DNA of 64,000 nt from Budvicia diplopodorum (GCF_009800925.1 NZ_WOYF01000001.1:248001-312000), one strand, 5' to 3'. Counted from the first letter of the stretch, positions 34,641 to 42,975 are shown. A program made the numbers and translations. Notes: generated by a model from the letters alone, not told the origin.

Positions 34641-35255
34641 ATGGAAAACTCATCGGGAAACGGGATCTCAGCGGAGATCCCAGCAGAAATCAGAGGCTGG
34701 AACTGGGGCGCATTCTTGCTTCATTGGATATGGGGCATCGGTAATAATACCTTTATCGCCTTTTTAGTCTTTATTCCCTTCGTCAACTTAGTGATGCCCT
34801 TTGTGCTTGGAGCAAAAGGCAATGAATGGGCATGGCGCAATAAAAAATGGGCCAGCGTGGAAGAGTTCAAACGTATTCAACGTTTATGGGCTCGCTGGGC
34901 ACTCGGGCTCATTCTGTTCTTCATTCTGATGATTGCTGGCATCATCATGGTCGTCATATCAACGATGAAAAGTTCTGATGTTTATAAAGAAAGCGTAGCA
35001 TTAGTGACATCTAACCCTGTCGCCGCAGAAATGCTGGGAACGCCAATCAGCAGCGGCATACCGAGCGGTAATATTTCAGTTAGCGGTCACCGTGGATCGG
35101 CTGACATCAGCTTTAGCGTTGAAGGCAGCAAAAGCAGCGGCACCGTCTATGTCGTTGCCCATAAAGAAATGGGTGACTGGATTATGGAATCTAATCGGTT
35201 TAAATCTGACCAGACCGGTGACGTTATCGACCTGCTGCCACCGTCTGACCAATAG
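34641..35255 (+). CDS. Membrane protein with a Coa1-like domain
   Basis: An uncharacterised 204-residue protein. I start it at the ATG at 34641, which has AAAGGA 4 bp upstream, rather than at a GTG 30 bp earlier. The N-terminal part (residues 20-60, WNWGAFLLHWIWGIGN and a following hydrophobic run) and a second helix around 88-108 are membrane segments. The C-terminal half (about 110-190) resembles the Coa1/Tim21-type domain (SDVYKESVALVTSNPVAAE, then GxxS-rich beta strands). In mitochondria Coa1 assists cytochrome oxidase assembly. The bacterial role is unknown. It follows pflA by 50 bp and may be co-transcribed. It is not part of the E. coli locus. Confidence 0.72.
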   Translation: MENSSGNGISAEIPAEIRGWNWGAFLLHWIWGIGNNTFIAFLVFIPFVNLVMPFVLGAKGNEWAWRNKKWASVEEFKRIQRLWARWALGLILFFILMIAGIIMVVISTMKSSDVYKESVALVTSNPVAAEMLGTPISSGIPSGNISVSGHRGSADISFSVEGSKSSGTVYVVAHKEMGDWIMESNRFKSDQTGDVIDLLPPSDQ

Positions 35256-35330
35256 TCGTCAAACAATAGTTAACGATGCGGCTAGCTTTTCTCATCGCTT
35301 CCACCACATCGTTACCGCCCTTCCCGCCGT

Positions 35331-35375
35331 CACTCTGGTGGAAATCTGGGTCCCGGCCTTCGCCGGGATGACGAG
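35331..35375. repeat. Short palindromic repeat-type element with CCCGGC hairpin
   Basis: The segment contains TCCCGGC-CTTC-GCCGGGA, a 7-bp stem with a 4-nt loop (35351-35368). Flanking text (CACTCTGGTGGAAATCTGGG before, TGACGAG after) resembles dispersed intergenic hairpin repeats seen in many proteobacterial genomes. Only one copy is in this window, so its repeat status is inferred from general familiarity. G+C is higher than in the surrounding intergenic DNA. It lies between two genes absent from the E. coli order. Confidence 0.5.
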
Positions 35376-35523
35376 ATAATACAACATAGCAAGACCACAT
35401 TATGTAAGAATGCTTAACTGACAAACATTAAAAATAACCAAAAAGTGAGGAACGGACAAACTATTTAGATCAAAAATATAGTATGTTGTTTTATAAAACT
35501 GCCTAGAAATCAGGAACCCACTC

Positions 35524-35928
35524 ATGACTATTGTCTATAAAGATAACGCCCCGCTTAACGCAGAACTTATGATTGGCCTTTATAGTAAATGCTCGCTGGG
35601 CGCTCGTCGTCCGATAGATCAACCGCAAATATTTGAAGGGATGATTGAACATTCCAACCTAATAATTACCGCGTGGGATGGTGAGAAATTGGTGGGTATT
35701 TCCCGATGCTTAACCGACTTTAACTATATCACCTACCTTGCTGATTTAGCCGTCGATGAAGATTACCAAAAGCAGGGTATCGGTAAGCAGTTGATCAGAG
35801 AAACCCAAAGCAGAGTAAAAGATACCTGTCGTATTGTGTTGCTGGCGGCCCCTGATGCCAACGATTACTACCCGGCATTAGGCTTCGAACATAATCCCAG
35901 AGCGTGGATGCTTAGCACCCCACTCTGA
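35524..35928 (+). CDS. GNAT-family N-acetyltransferase
   Basis: A 134-residue protein of the Gcn5-related acetyltransferase fold. The acetyl-CoA-binding motif A is clear as LADLAVDEDYQKQGIGKQLIRET near residues 76-98 (consensus Q/RxxGxG/A). The C-terminal block LLAAPDANDYYPALGFEH matches motif B. The closest known types are small single-domain GNATs of unknown substrate. The ORF is preceded by AGGA at a good distance and is transcribed alone, converging on napF. Confidence 0.82.
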   Translation: MTIVYKDNAPLNAELMIGLYSKCSLGARRPIDQPQIFEGMIEHSNLIITAWDGEKLVGISRCLTDFNYITYLADLAVDEDYQKQGIGKQLIRETQSRVKDTCRIVLLAAPDANDYYPALGFEHNPRAWMLSTPL

Positions 35929-36012
35929 GCACGCTTATTTATTGCATCACCAAAGAGTATAAAATGAATCTGGGCATGTCGGGAAGCAGCGAACCAGATA
36001 GCCATGATTTAT

Positions 36013-36567
36013 TTAGCGTTTTGGCCGTAGCGTAATATGCCCGTGGTAACAGGCCAGTTTACATTTTCCACAGCCGTTACAGCGTGATTCATTGAGTACG
36101 ACCTGATTGGCTTCATCGAAATTAATCGCACCCTGAGGGCACGTAATAGCGCACTGTCGGCAGTAATTATTCATTCGCCCCAAACAGCTAAAGCTAAGGG
36201 TCGGCCGTAGCCCGGTATTTGGCTCGATCCCGCGTTCCAGCGCCCCTTTAGTACAAACGTCCGTGCACTTATGGCAAAAATCACAGTCGGCATATTCAAT
36301 ATTGATTGCCGCTTTGTCGTCTTTAAGCTGAATAAGCCCATAAGGGCAGGCAGAAACACAATCGTTGCATCCGTCGCACAGCCGAACAAATAGAACCTCT
36401 TCGACAGCCTGAGGGGGCCGACCTTCAGCCCGTAGAACATCCTGTTGTTCAACGCTAACCTGAGCCTGATGCCCGGCATTAAATAAGCCGCGAAACAGGC
36501 CCCGACGACTCACCGTACGGTGAGTCATCCAGGCTTTATAGTATTGTGCGTCGCGATCGCCTGCCAT
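36013..36567 (-). CDS. napF: NapF-like ferredoxin-type protein
   Basis: An iron-sulfur protein with 184 residues and the NapF arrangement. Cysteine motifs CDGCNDCVSACP (about residues 64-75), CDFCHKCTDVC (about 95-105), CRQCAITCP (about 135-143) and CNGCGKCKLAC (about 163-173) could bind up to four 4Fe-4S clusters. E. coli NapF is 164 residues and matures periplasmic nitrate reductase. The N-terminus (TVSRRGLFRGLF) has an RR motif like other NapF proteins. It is not next to nap genes here: it is the last gene of the dms locus, overlapping dmsD by 1 bp, so it may serve DMSO/selenate reductase maturation or electron transfer. Confidence 0.85.
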   Translation of the reverse strand: MAGDRDAQYYKAWMTHRTVSRRGLFRGLFNAGHQAQVSVEQQDVLRAEGRPPQAVEEVLFVRLCDGCNDCVSACPYGLIQLKDDKAAINIEYADCDFCHKCTDVCTKGALERGIEPNTGLRPTLSFSCLGRMNNYCRQCAITCPQGAINFDEANQVVLNESRCNGCGKCKLACYHGHITLRPKR

Positions 36568-37214
36568 CAGAAAAACAGCTGTTTGCGAATCACTATCGGA
36601 CTATAGCGCTGCTGCCAGTCATCCAGCGCGATTCTGGTCAATAGAGCCATACCCTGATAAAACGGATGCTCGGCTTTCTCTTCCAGAAGCGCCAGAAAAC
36701 GACCGCTCCACGGCAATAAATGCTCCGCCAACAGTGGCGTAATATGCTCAGGTCGAGACTCCGCCAGCCACGCGGCCAGCATTAACAATAAACCGATATG
36801 GTCTTCAGGTTCACGCTGTTGCTGCTGAACTTCAATGCCCAATTCGGCCTGCCAGTTGCGCAATGCTAGGGTCGAATCACCGAAAATAACGCTTTCATGA
36901 TCCAGATATACCGAGCCCCAAGGCGGTGCGGGTAAGGCGTCCGGGCCAATAAACAAACGCTGGTAAGCTTCGGCTAAAGTCTCAGCATTATCGGAGGTTA
37001 ACCCAGAAGATATGAGCGCCGCAGCCCGTTGAATATCAATATCCTCACCGCACGGCCACTCGCCCGACCACTCATCATGCTGAAGTAAATCGAGAATCGG
37101 TGCCAGATCGTCGCTATCCGGAGAATAATACAGAACGGCCCCTAACATACGGCCAGTCAGCGATACGGCTTGCGCATCTGGCAGTTGCTGCTCTGGCATA
37201 ATAGATGAATTCAT
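36567..37214 (-). CDS. dmsD: Tat proofreading chaperone DmsD
   Basis: Cytoplasmic redox enzyme maturation protein of the TorD/DmsD/NarJ family. It binds the twin-arginine leader of DmsA or YnfE and holds it until cofactor insertion is complete. I start it at MNSSIMPEQQLPDAQAVS because AAAGG lies 6 bp upstream. The in-frame codon 20 positions earlier is less well placed. This gives 215 residues, close to 204 in E. coli. The conserved helix motifs YQRLFIGPDALPAPPWGSVYLDHE and EPEDHIGLLLMLAAWL are intact. It sits downstream of the second dmsC, the order seen in the E. coli ynfEFGH-dmsD operon. Confidence 0.93.
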   Translation of the reverse strand: MNSSIMPEQQLPDAQAVSLTGRMLGAVLYYSPDSDDLAPILDLLQHDEWSGEWPCGEDIDIQRAAALISSGLTSDNAETLAEAYQRLFIGPDALPAPPWGSVYLDHESVIFGDSTLALRNWQAELGIEVQQQQREPEDHIGLLLMLAAWLAESRPEHITPLLAEHLLPWSGRFLALLEEKAEHPFYQGMALLTRIALDDWQQRYSPIVIRKQLFF

Positions 37215-37286
37215 AAATAGCCTTTCACTCAATCTGGAAAAATAAAGCGCAGGATAATAAAATTTCCTGCGCAATACGATGGCTTA

Positions 37287-38141
37287 TTATCCACCAAAAG
37301 TCATGCCCACGGTCATATGTAAATTGTAAAACACCGCCCGGCCGATAAGTTCACCGCACACCACTAGCACAAAGCCGACCAGCAGGCTGAATGTGGTAAC
37401 GCCTTTAACGCGGATCAGCGGACAAATCCAGAAGCCGAGGCCCACCGCTACCAGCGCTAAGCGCAACGCCATCATTTGGCCATACTGCGGCACTAAGGCG
37501 GTCGCCGACATCACCGAGCTTTGTAGCTGAACCAGTTCGCTCCCCTGCATCAGACCGGATACCGCACTGATTAGCAGCGCGATAACGCTGATGGCCGCCA
37601 GTCCTTTACCGCCGCAGGCGCAGGCTTTACTTTTCAGCATATAGCCCAGCAGCGGCCCGCCAATCAGCATGGTCAGGAAGAAGTTCAGCGTGGTATAGCC
37701 GCTATGCCAGGTCGGCACCGTCTCCATTTGGTAAACCCGGCACATGCCGTACACAAAGGCCAGGCCCGATATCATACCGATGACCAACCACAGTTTGCCC
37801 AGCCCTGCTGGCATCTTGCCCATCATGGCTATCAGCCAGTAAATGCCGCCGATAGCAAAGAAGGCTGAGCCCAGCGCTATCTCATTGCTCAGGCCGGATT
37901 GCCCCACCCGATTCAGTGAGTTAAACGCCCGCATCGGTGAACCAAGGTGCATCATTGAGGCGATAAAGGCGATGCCCATCAGGACCCAGATAAAGAACAT
38001 GCCGTTGTGAATAGACTTTCGCTGAGCGTTATCCGTTTTAGGACATAACAGCGCCAAAGCCAGTACGATAAATCCGCCTACCGCGCACTGCCCCAGGACC
38101 GTGAATAACATCAACGGCCATTCATGCCATCCCATTCCCAT
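37287..38141 (-). CDS. dmsC: DMSO/selenate reductase membrane anchor subunit DmsC, copy 1
   Basis: Integral membrane subunit that oxidises menaquinol and passes electrons to DmsB. It has 284 residues with eight hydrophobic helices, as in E. coli DmsC (287). The true start is MGMGWHEWPLMLF, preceded by a strong AAGGAGG. The longer frame upstream reads through dmsB and is a shadow. The dmsB stop and this start are 1 bp apart, so translation is coupled. It differs from copy 2 at the protein level by only two residues that I see: Val for Ala in CPLIRVKG and Phe for Tyr in the C-terminal MTFGG. Confidence 0.93.
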   Translation of the reverse strand: MGMGWHEWPLMLFTVLGQCAVGGFIVLALALLCPKTDNAQRKSIHNGMFFIWVLMGIAFIASMMHLGSPMRAFNSLNRVGQSGLSNEIALGSAFFAIGGIYWLIAMMGKMPAGLGKLWLVIGMISGLAFVYGMCRVYQMETVPTWHSGYTTLNFFLTMLIGGPLLGYMLKSKACACGGKGLAAISVIALLISAVSGLMQGSELVQLQSSVMSATALVPQYGQMMALRLALVAVGLGFWICPLIRVKGVTTFSLLVGFVLVVCGELIGRAVFYNLHMTVGMTFGG

Positions 38142-38857
38142 CTTAAACCTCCTTCGGATTGGATAAATGACCGGTGGTATCCCCGACCGGGCGACTACAG
38201 GCGTTCGGCTTGAGCACGATATTCGGCCGGGTGTACTTCGCCGCCGGTAACGGTGCCACTTCGGCCAGCGTACCGTGTTTGGCCCGCAGTTCGTCAATCG
38301 GGCCGAAGTCTAGCGCGCGCAGCGGACAAGACTCAACGCAGATAGGCTTTTTGCCTTCGTTAAGCACCCGCTCATGGCAACCGTCGCACTTGGTCATATG
38401 CCCCTTCGCCGCATTGTACTGCGGTGCCCCGTACGGGCAGGCCATATGGCAGTAACGACAGCCAATGCACACCTCTTCATTCACCAGTACAAAACCGTCT
38501 TCGCGCTTATGCATGGCACCGCTCGGGCAGACCTTAACGCAGGCCGGGTCATCGCAGTGGTTACAGGCAATCGATAAATAGTAGGCAAACACGTTTTGCT
38601 GCCAGGCATCGCCGTCTTTCATCCATTCGCCGCCGGCGTATTCGTAAATACGACGGAAGCTGACGTCCGGGGTTAAATCTTTATAGTCTTTACACGCTAG
38701 CTCGCAGGTTTTGCAGCCCGTGCAACGACTCGAATCAATATAAAAACCGTATTGCGTTGTCATTGGCCGCTCCTTAAACTTTTGCCACTTCAACCAGATT
38801 GGTATGCTGAGGATTGCCTTTCGCCAGCGGCGAAGGCCGCAGCGTAGTCAGCACATT
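37298..38857 (-). repeat. 1,560-bp near-identical direct repeat, copy 1 (dmsA 3' end, dmsB, dmsC)
   Basis: This block recurs at 41416-42975 with a constant offset of 4,118 bp. It covers the last 84 bp of dmsA, all of dmsB and all but the last few codons of dmsC. I see only two substitutions, both in dmsC (near 37373 and 37408). The edges are sharp: sequence diverges right after 38857 and before 37298. Confidence 0.95.
38143..38763 (-). CDS. dmsB: DMSO/selenate reductase iron-sulfur subunit DmsB, copy 1
   Basis: Electron-transfer subunit with four ferredoxin-type 4Fe-4S clusters. Cysteine groups include CTGCKTCELAC, CNHCDDPACVKVCP, CIGCRYCHMACP, CDGCHERVLNEGKKPICVESCP. The start is MTTQYGFYIDSSRC, giving 206 residues (205 in E. 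coli). The ten-codon extension upstream overlaps dmsA and is not used by the family. The protein sequence is identical to that of copy 2 along its full length. It lies 10 bp downstream of dmsA and is coupled to dmsC. Confidence 0.96.
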   Translation of the reverse strand: MTTQYGFYIDSSRCTGCKTCELACKDYKDLTPDVSFRRIYEYAGGEWMKDGDAWQQNVFAYYLSIACNHCDDPACVKVCPSGAMHKREDGFVLVNEEVCIGCRYCHMACPYGAPQYNAAKGHMTKCDGCHERVLNEGKKPICVESCPLRALDFGPIDELRAKHGTLAEVAPLPAAKYTRPNIVLKPNACSRPVGDTTGHLSNPKEV

Positions 38858-41212
38858 GATGCTGCCTGCCCGGTCAATACCGTTAGCATCCGGCGTGTAC
38901 CACGCACCTTCGCCCAGCGCAACAACGCCCGGAATCATCCTCGGCGTCACTTTGGCACTGATCTGAGTCTCACCCCGGTCATTGAAAATACGAATCATAT
39001 CGCCGTTCTTAATTCCGCGTTCTGCGGCATCAATCGGGTTAATCCACATTTCCTGCAGCGCCGCGGCTTTAATCACGTCTACGTTGCCATAGGTTGAGTG
39101 GCAGCGTGCTTTATAGTGAAATCCTATTAGCTGTAGCGGATATTTCTTACGCAGTGGGTCGTCAAAACCTTCAAAGGTAGAAACGTGAATTGGCAGAGGA
39201 GAAATAGCATCGCCTTTCGGTAGCTCCCAAGTCTTAGCGATAGTAGCCAGACGCTCGGAATAAATTTCAATCTTGCCTGATGGTGTCGCCATCGGGTTGG
39301 CAACCGGGTCGTCACGAAAAGCCTTATGGGCAATAAAATGGCCTGCCGGGTCTTTACGTTTAATAATCCCTACTTTGCGAAATTCTTCAAACGTCGGTAA
39401 CAGCGGATCTTTTTCACAGGACTGCTGATACAGGTGACGTAACCACTCTTCCTGAGTGCGGTTTTCAGTGAATTTTTGCTCAACGCCCATGCGCTTAGCA
39501 ATTTCACTGGTCATCTCGTAAATGGATTTACACTCAAACTGAGGCTTAATCGCTCGATCGGCAAAAATCACATAACCCATGTTGCCCGAGGAGGCATCAA
39601 GGCAGAAATCCATCTGCTCCGAGGTAGTCAGATCCGGTAAAATAATGTCGGCACAGCGTGCACTGGCGGTCATATGGTTATCGATCACCACGATCATTTC
39701 ACACTTGGTATCATCTTCCAGAATCTTGATGGTGCTGTTGATATCAGAGTGCTGATTCACCATGCTGTTACCGGCGTAGTTCCAGATAAACTTAATCGGT
39801 TGCTTGAGCTTATCGGTACCGCGAACGCCGTCTCGAGTAGCGGTCATTTCCGGGCCGCGTACAATTGCGTCGGTCCAAAGGAAGAACGAAATGCTGTCTT
39901 TGATCGGATTATCTAAGGTAGGAAAACGTACAAACGGAATAGCATATGAACCTTCACGGGCACCGGTATTACCGCCGCTGATACCCACGTTGCCGGTTAA
40001 ACAGGCCAGCGCTGCAATGGCACGGGCAACCATTTCACCATTGGCCTGACGCTGAGGCCCCCAGCCCTGACAAATATAGGCCGGTTTAGCAGAACCGATT
40101 TCGCGCGCCAGCTTAATAATACGATCGGTAGGAATCGCCGTAATCTTCGAAGCCCATTCAGGGGTTTTCGCAATACCGTCATCACCTTGGCCCAGTATAT
40201 AAGCCTTATAGTGGCCGTTACGGGGCGCACTGTCTGGCAAGGTTTTCTCATCATAGCCAACGCAGTATTTGTCTAAGAACGGTTGATCGACTAAGTTTTC
40301 CGTAATAAGTACGTGTGCGATACCGGCAACCAAGGCAGCATCGGTACCCGGCGTGATTGGCAACCATTCATCTTCGCGACCGGCAGCGGTATCACAATAG
40401 CGCGGGTCAATAACCACCATTTTGGTATTCGATATTTCGCGGGCCTGTTCGAGAATATAGGTAATGCCACCGCCGCCCATGCGCGTTTCAGCCGGGTTAT
40501 TACCAAACATCACTACCAGCTTGCTATTTTCTATATCAGACGTGCTATTACCGGCAGAGCTGCCATAGGTATAGCCTAATCCGGTGGCAATTTGAGCGGT
40601 ACTGTAAGTGTTGTAATGATTTAAATAGCCACCACAGCAATTCATTAATCGAGCAATCAGGGAATTTCCCGGTGGCCACGAGCGTGTTACTGTTCCACCC
40701 AGCGTTCCGGTAGCGTACTGCACGTAAACCGCCTCATTGCCGTAATCTTTGATAATTCTTTTGAGATTATTGGCAATGTCATCATAGGCTTCTTCCCAGC
40801 TTATCTTCTTGAATTTACCCTCTCCGCGTTTACCGACTCGCTTCATCGGGTATTTTAGGCGGTCAGGGTTATAAATCCGCCGCCGCATTGAACGGCCGCG
40901 CAAACACGCTCGGACCTGAGGTAGAGCCTGATAAACATCGTCACCGGTGTTATCCGTTTCCACATATTTAATTTCACCGTTCACGACGTGCATACGCAAC
41001 GGGCAGCGACTGCCACAGTTTACCGTACAGGCACTCCAGACTGTCTTAACGGCGTCATCCCCCGACGCGGCAACACTTTGTGCATTTGCACGACCAAAGG
41101 GTAGCGAGACACCACCGGCGGCAACGGCAAGACCGCCTATTGCGCTGGTTTGCACAAAAGCACGGCGGCTCAGTGACATCGTTCCAAGAGGTTTAGGATC
41201 ATCAAAGCTCAT
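38774..41212 (-). CDS. dmsA: DMSO reductase catalytic subunit DmsA (molybdopterin)
   Basis: Periplasmic-facing bis-molybdopterin-guanine-dinucleotide enzyme that reduces DMSO, TMAO and related oxides in anaerobic respiration. It has 812 residues (814 in E. coli) and is very similar throughout. A Tat leader (MSLSRRAFVQTSAIGG, RR at residues 15-16) directs export. The 4Fe-4S motif follows in TVNCGSRCPLRMHV, and the serine molybdenum ligand is expected in GTVTRSWPPGNS. The tryptophan after that serine matches E. coli DmsA, and the downstream gene differs here. It is the first gene of the second unit. A terminator-like hairpin separates it from the upstream dmsC copy, and 192 bp of promoter region precede it. 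Confidence 0.95.
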   Translation of the reverse strand: MSFDDPKPLGTMSLSRRAFVQTSAIGGLAVAAGGVSLPFGRANAQSVAASGDDAVKTVWSACTVNCGSRCPLRMHVVNGEIKYVETDNTGDDVYQALPQVRACLRGRSMRRRIYNPDRLKYPMKRVGKRGEGKFKKISWEEAYDDIANNLKRIIKDYGNEAVYVQYATGTLGGTVTRSWPPGNSLIARLMNCCGGYLNHYNTYSTAQIATGLGYTYGSSAGNSTSDIENSKLVVMFGNNPAETRMGGGGITYILEQAREISNTKMVVIDPRYCDTAAGREDEWLPITPGTDAALVAGIAHVLITENLVDQPFLDKYCVGYDEKTLPDSAPRNGHYKAYILGQGDDGIAKTPEWASKITAIPTDRIIKLAREIGSAKPAYICQGWGPQRQANGEMVARAIAALACLTGNVGISGGNTGAREGSYAIPFVRFPTLDNPIKDSISFFLWTDAIVRGPEMTATRDGVRGTDKLKQPIKFIWNYAGNSMVNQHSDINSTIKILEDDTKCEMIVVIDNHMTASARCADIILPDLTTSEQMDFCLDASSGNMGYVIFADRAIKPQFECKSIYEMTSEIAKRMGVEQKFTENRTQEEWLRHLYQQSCEKDPLLPTFEEFRKVGIIKRKDPAGHFIAHKAFRDDPVANPMATPSGKIEIYSERLATIAKTWELPKGDAISPLPIHVSTFEGFDDPLRKKYPLQLIGFHYKARCHSTYGNVDVIKAAALQEMWINPIDAAERGIKNGDMIRIFNDRGETQISAKVTPRMIPGVVALGEGAWYTPDANGIDRAGSINVLTTLRPSPLAKGNPQHTNLVEVAKV

Positions 41213-41273
41213 AAATCACCTGTTATCTTATTATTGTTAAACTATCGATACTCTATGTAGCCGGAGTACCAAG

Positions 41274-41283
41274 GGGTATACCC
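41274..41283. promoter_or_regulatory. Palindrome in the dmsA promoter region
   Basis: GGGTATACCC is a perfect 10-bp palindrome 62 bp upstream of the dmsA start. I cannot assign a regulator. FNR, NarL and ModE are the known controllers of E. coli dmsABC, and none fits this sequence well. Confidence 0.3.
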
Positions 41284-41354
41284 GAATCATTCAGGTTAAA
41301 ATGAAGTCGAAAAAATAAGGCATCGGTCATTAATCAGAAAATATACTGCTGAGA

Positions 41355-41394
41355 ACAAATAAAGCGCAAAGTAACGAATATATTACCCTGCGCT
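41355..41394 (-). terminator. Candidate terminator between the two dms units
   Basis: AGCGCA (41363-41368) pairs with 41389-41394, with an inner GTAA/TTAC stem. A T-rich stretch follows leftward. It lies 11 bp past the dmsC copy 2 stop codon, so the upstream ynfE-dmsBC unit probably ends here and dmsA has its own promoter. Confidence 0.6.
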
Positions 41395-41404
41395 ATATAG
41401 CGAT

Positions 41405-42259
41405 TTACCCGCCGTAAGTCATGCCCACGGTCATATGTAAATTGTAAAACACCGCCCGGCCGATAAGTTCACCGCACACCACTAGCACAAAACCGACCAG
41501 CAGGCTGAATGTGGTAACGCCTTTAGCGCGGATCAGCGGACAAATCCAGAAGCCGAGGCCCACCGCTACCAGCGCTAAGCGCAACGCCATCATTTGGCCA
41601 TACTGCGGCACTAAGGCGGTCGCCGACATCACCGAGCTTTGTAGCTGAACCAGTTCGCTCCCCTGCATCAGACCGGATACCGCACTGATTAGCAGCGCGA
41701 TAACGCTGATGGCCGCCAGTCCTTTACCGCCGCAGGCGCAGGCTTTACTTTTCAGCATATAGCCCAGCAGCGGCCCGCCAATCAGCATGGTCAGGAAGAA
41801 GTTCAGCGTGGTATAGCCGCTATGCCAGGTCGGCACCGTCTCCATTTGGTAAACCCGGCACATGCCGTACACAAAGGCCAGGCCCGATATCATACCGATG
41901 ACCAACCACAGTTTGCCCAGCCCTGCTGGCATCTTGCCCATCATGGCTATCAGCCAGTAAATGCCGCCGATAGCAAAGAAGGCTGAGCCCAGCGCTATCT
42001 CATTGCTCAGGCCGGATTGCCCCACCCGATTCAGTGAGTTAAACGCCCGCATCGGTGAACCAAGGTGCATCATTGAGGCGATAAAGGCGATGCCCATCAG
42101 GACCCAGATAAAGAACATGCCGTTGTGAATAGACTTTCGCTGAGCGTTATCCGTTTTAGGACATAACAGCGCCAAAGCCAGTACGATAAATCCGCCTACC
42201 GCGCACTGCCCCAGGACCGTGAATAACATCAACGGCCATTCATGCCATCCCATTCCCAT
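41405..42259 (-). CDS. dmsC: DMSO/selenate reductase membrane anchor subunit DmsC, copy 2
   Basis: Second copy of the quinol-oxidising membrane anchor (YnfH/DmsC type), 284 residues with the same eight helices. The start MGMGWHEWPLMLF and the strong AAGGAGG site are identical to those of copy 1. The protein differs from copy 1 only at CPLIRAKG and the C-terminal MTYGG. It is coupled to the preceding dmsB (1-bp gap) and completes a ynfE-like catalytic unit. In E. coli ynfH serves YnfE/YnfF in the same way. Confidence 0.93.
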   Translation of the reverse strand: MGMGWHEWPLMLFTVLGQCAVGGFIVLALALLCPKTDNAQRKSIHNGMFFIWVLMGIAFIASMMHLGSPMRAFNSLNRVGQSGLSNEIALGSAFFAIGGIYWLIAMMGKMPAGLGKLWLVIGMISGLAFVYGMCRVYQMETVPTWHSGYTTLNFFLTMLIGGPLLGYMLKSKACACGGKGLAAISVIALLISAVSGLMQGSELVQLQSSVMSATALVPQYGQMMALRLALVAVGLGFWICPLIRAKGVTTFSLLVGFVLVVCGELIGRAVFYNLHMTVGMTYGG

Positions 42260-42975
42260 CTTAAACCTCCTTCGGATTGGATAAATGACCGGTGGTATCC
42301 CCGACCGGGCGACTACAGGCGTTCGGCTTGAGCACGATATTCGGCCGGGTGTACTTCGCCGCCGGTAACGGTGCCACTTCGGCCAGCGTACCGTGTTTGG
42401 CCCGCAGTTCGTCAATCGGGCCGAAGTCTAGCGCGCGCAGCGGACAAGACTCAACGCAGATAGGCTTTTTGCCTTCGTTAAGCACCCGCTCATGGCAACC
42501 GTCGCACTTGGTCATATGCCCCTTCGCCGCATTGTACTGCGGTGCCCCGTACGGGCAGGCCATATGGCAGTAACGACAGCCAATGCACACCTCTTCATTC
42601 ACCAGTACAAAACCGTCTTCGCGCTTATGCATGGCACCGCTCGGGCAGACCTTAACGCAGGCCGGGTCATCGCAGTGGTTACAGGCAATCGATAAATAGT
42701 AGGCAAACACGTTTTGCTGCCAGGCATCGCCGTCTTTCATCCATTCGCCGCCGGCGTATTCGTAAATACGACGGAAGCTGACGTCCGGGGTTAAATCTTT
42801 ATAGTCTTTACACGCTAGCTCGCAGGTTTTGCAGCCCGTGCAACGACTCGAATCAATATAAAAACCGTATTGCGTTGTCATTGGCCGCTCCTTAAACTTT
42901 TGCCACTTCAACCAGATTGGTATGCTGAGGATTGCCTTTCGCCAGCGGCGAAGGCCGCAGCGTAGTCAGCACATT
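41416..42975 (-). repeat. 1,560-bp near-identical direct repeat, copy 2
   Basis: Matches 37298-38857 with an offset of 4,118 bp. It covers the 3' 84 bp of the ynfE-like gene, dmsB and most of dmsC. Identity is essentially complete (two substitutions noticed). The adjacent catalytic genes are only moderately similar, so the homogeneous block ends abruptly. Confidence 0.95.
42261..42881 (-). CDS. dmsB: DMSO/selenate reductase iron-sulfur subunit DmsB, copy 2
   Basis: Four-cluster ferredoxin subunit (YnfG/DmsB type) of the ynfE-like reductase. Its 206-residue sequence is identical to the other copy at 38143-38763, including all cysteine groups. Start, ribosome-binding region and 10-bp spacing from the catalytic gene are also identical. 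Because the subunits match exactly, either DmsB can presumably serve either catalytic subunit. Confidence 0.96.
   Translation of the reverse strand: MTTQYGFYIDSSRCTGCKTCELACKDYKDLTPDVSFRRIYEYAGGEWMKDGDAWQQNVFAYYLSIACNHCDDPACVKVCPSGAMHKREDGFVLVNEEVCIGCRYCHMACPYGAPQYNAAKGHMTKCDGCHERVLNEGKKPICVESCPLRALDFGPIDELRAKHGTLAEVAPLPAAKYTRPNIVLKPNACSRPVGDTTGHLSNPKEV

Noticed and set aside
38142-38297. N-terminal extensions of both dmsC copies
   Set aside because: They read dmsB in another frame. A strong ribosome-binding site precedes the inner MGMGWHEW start.
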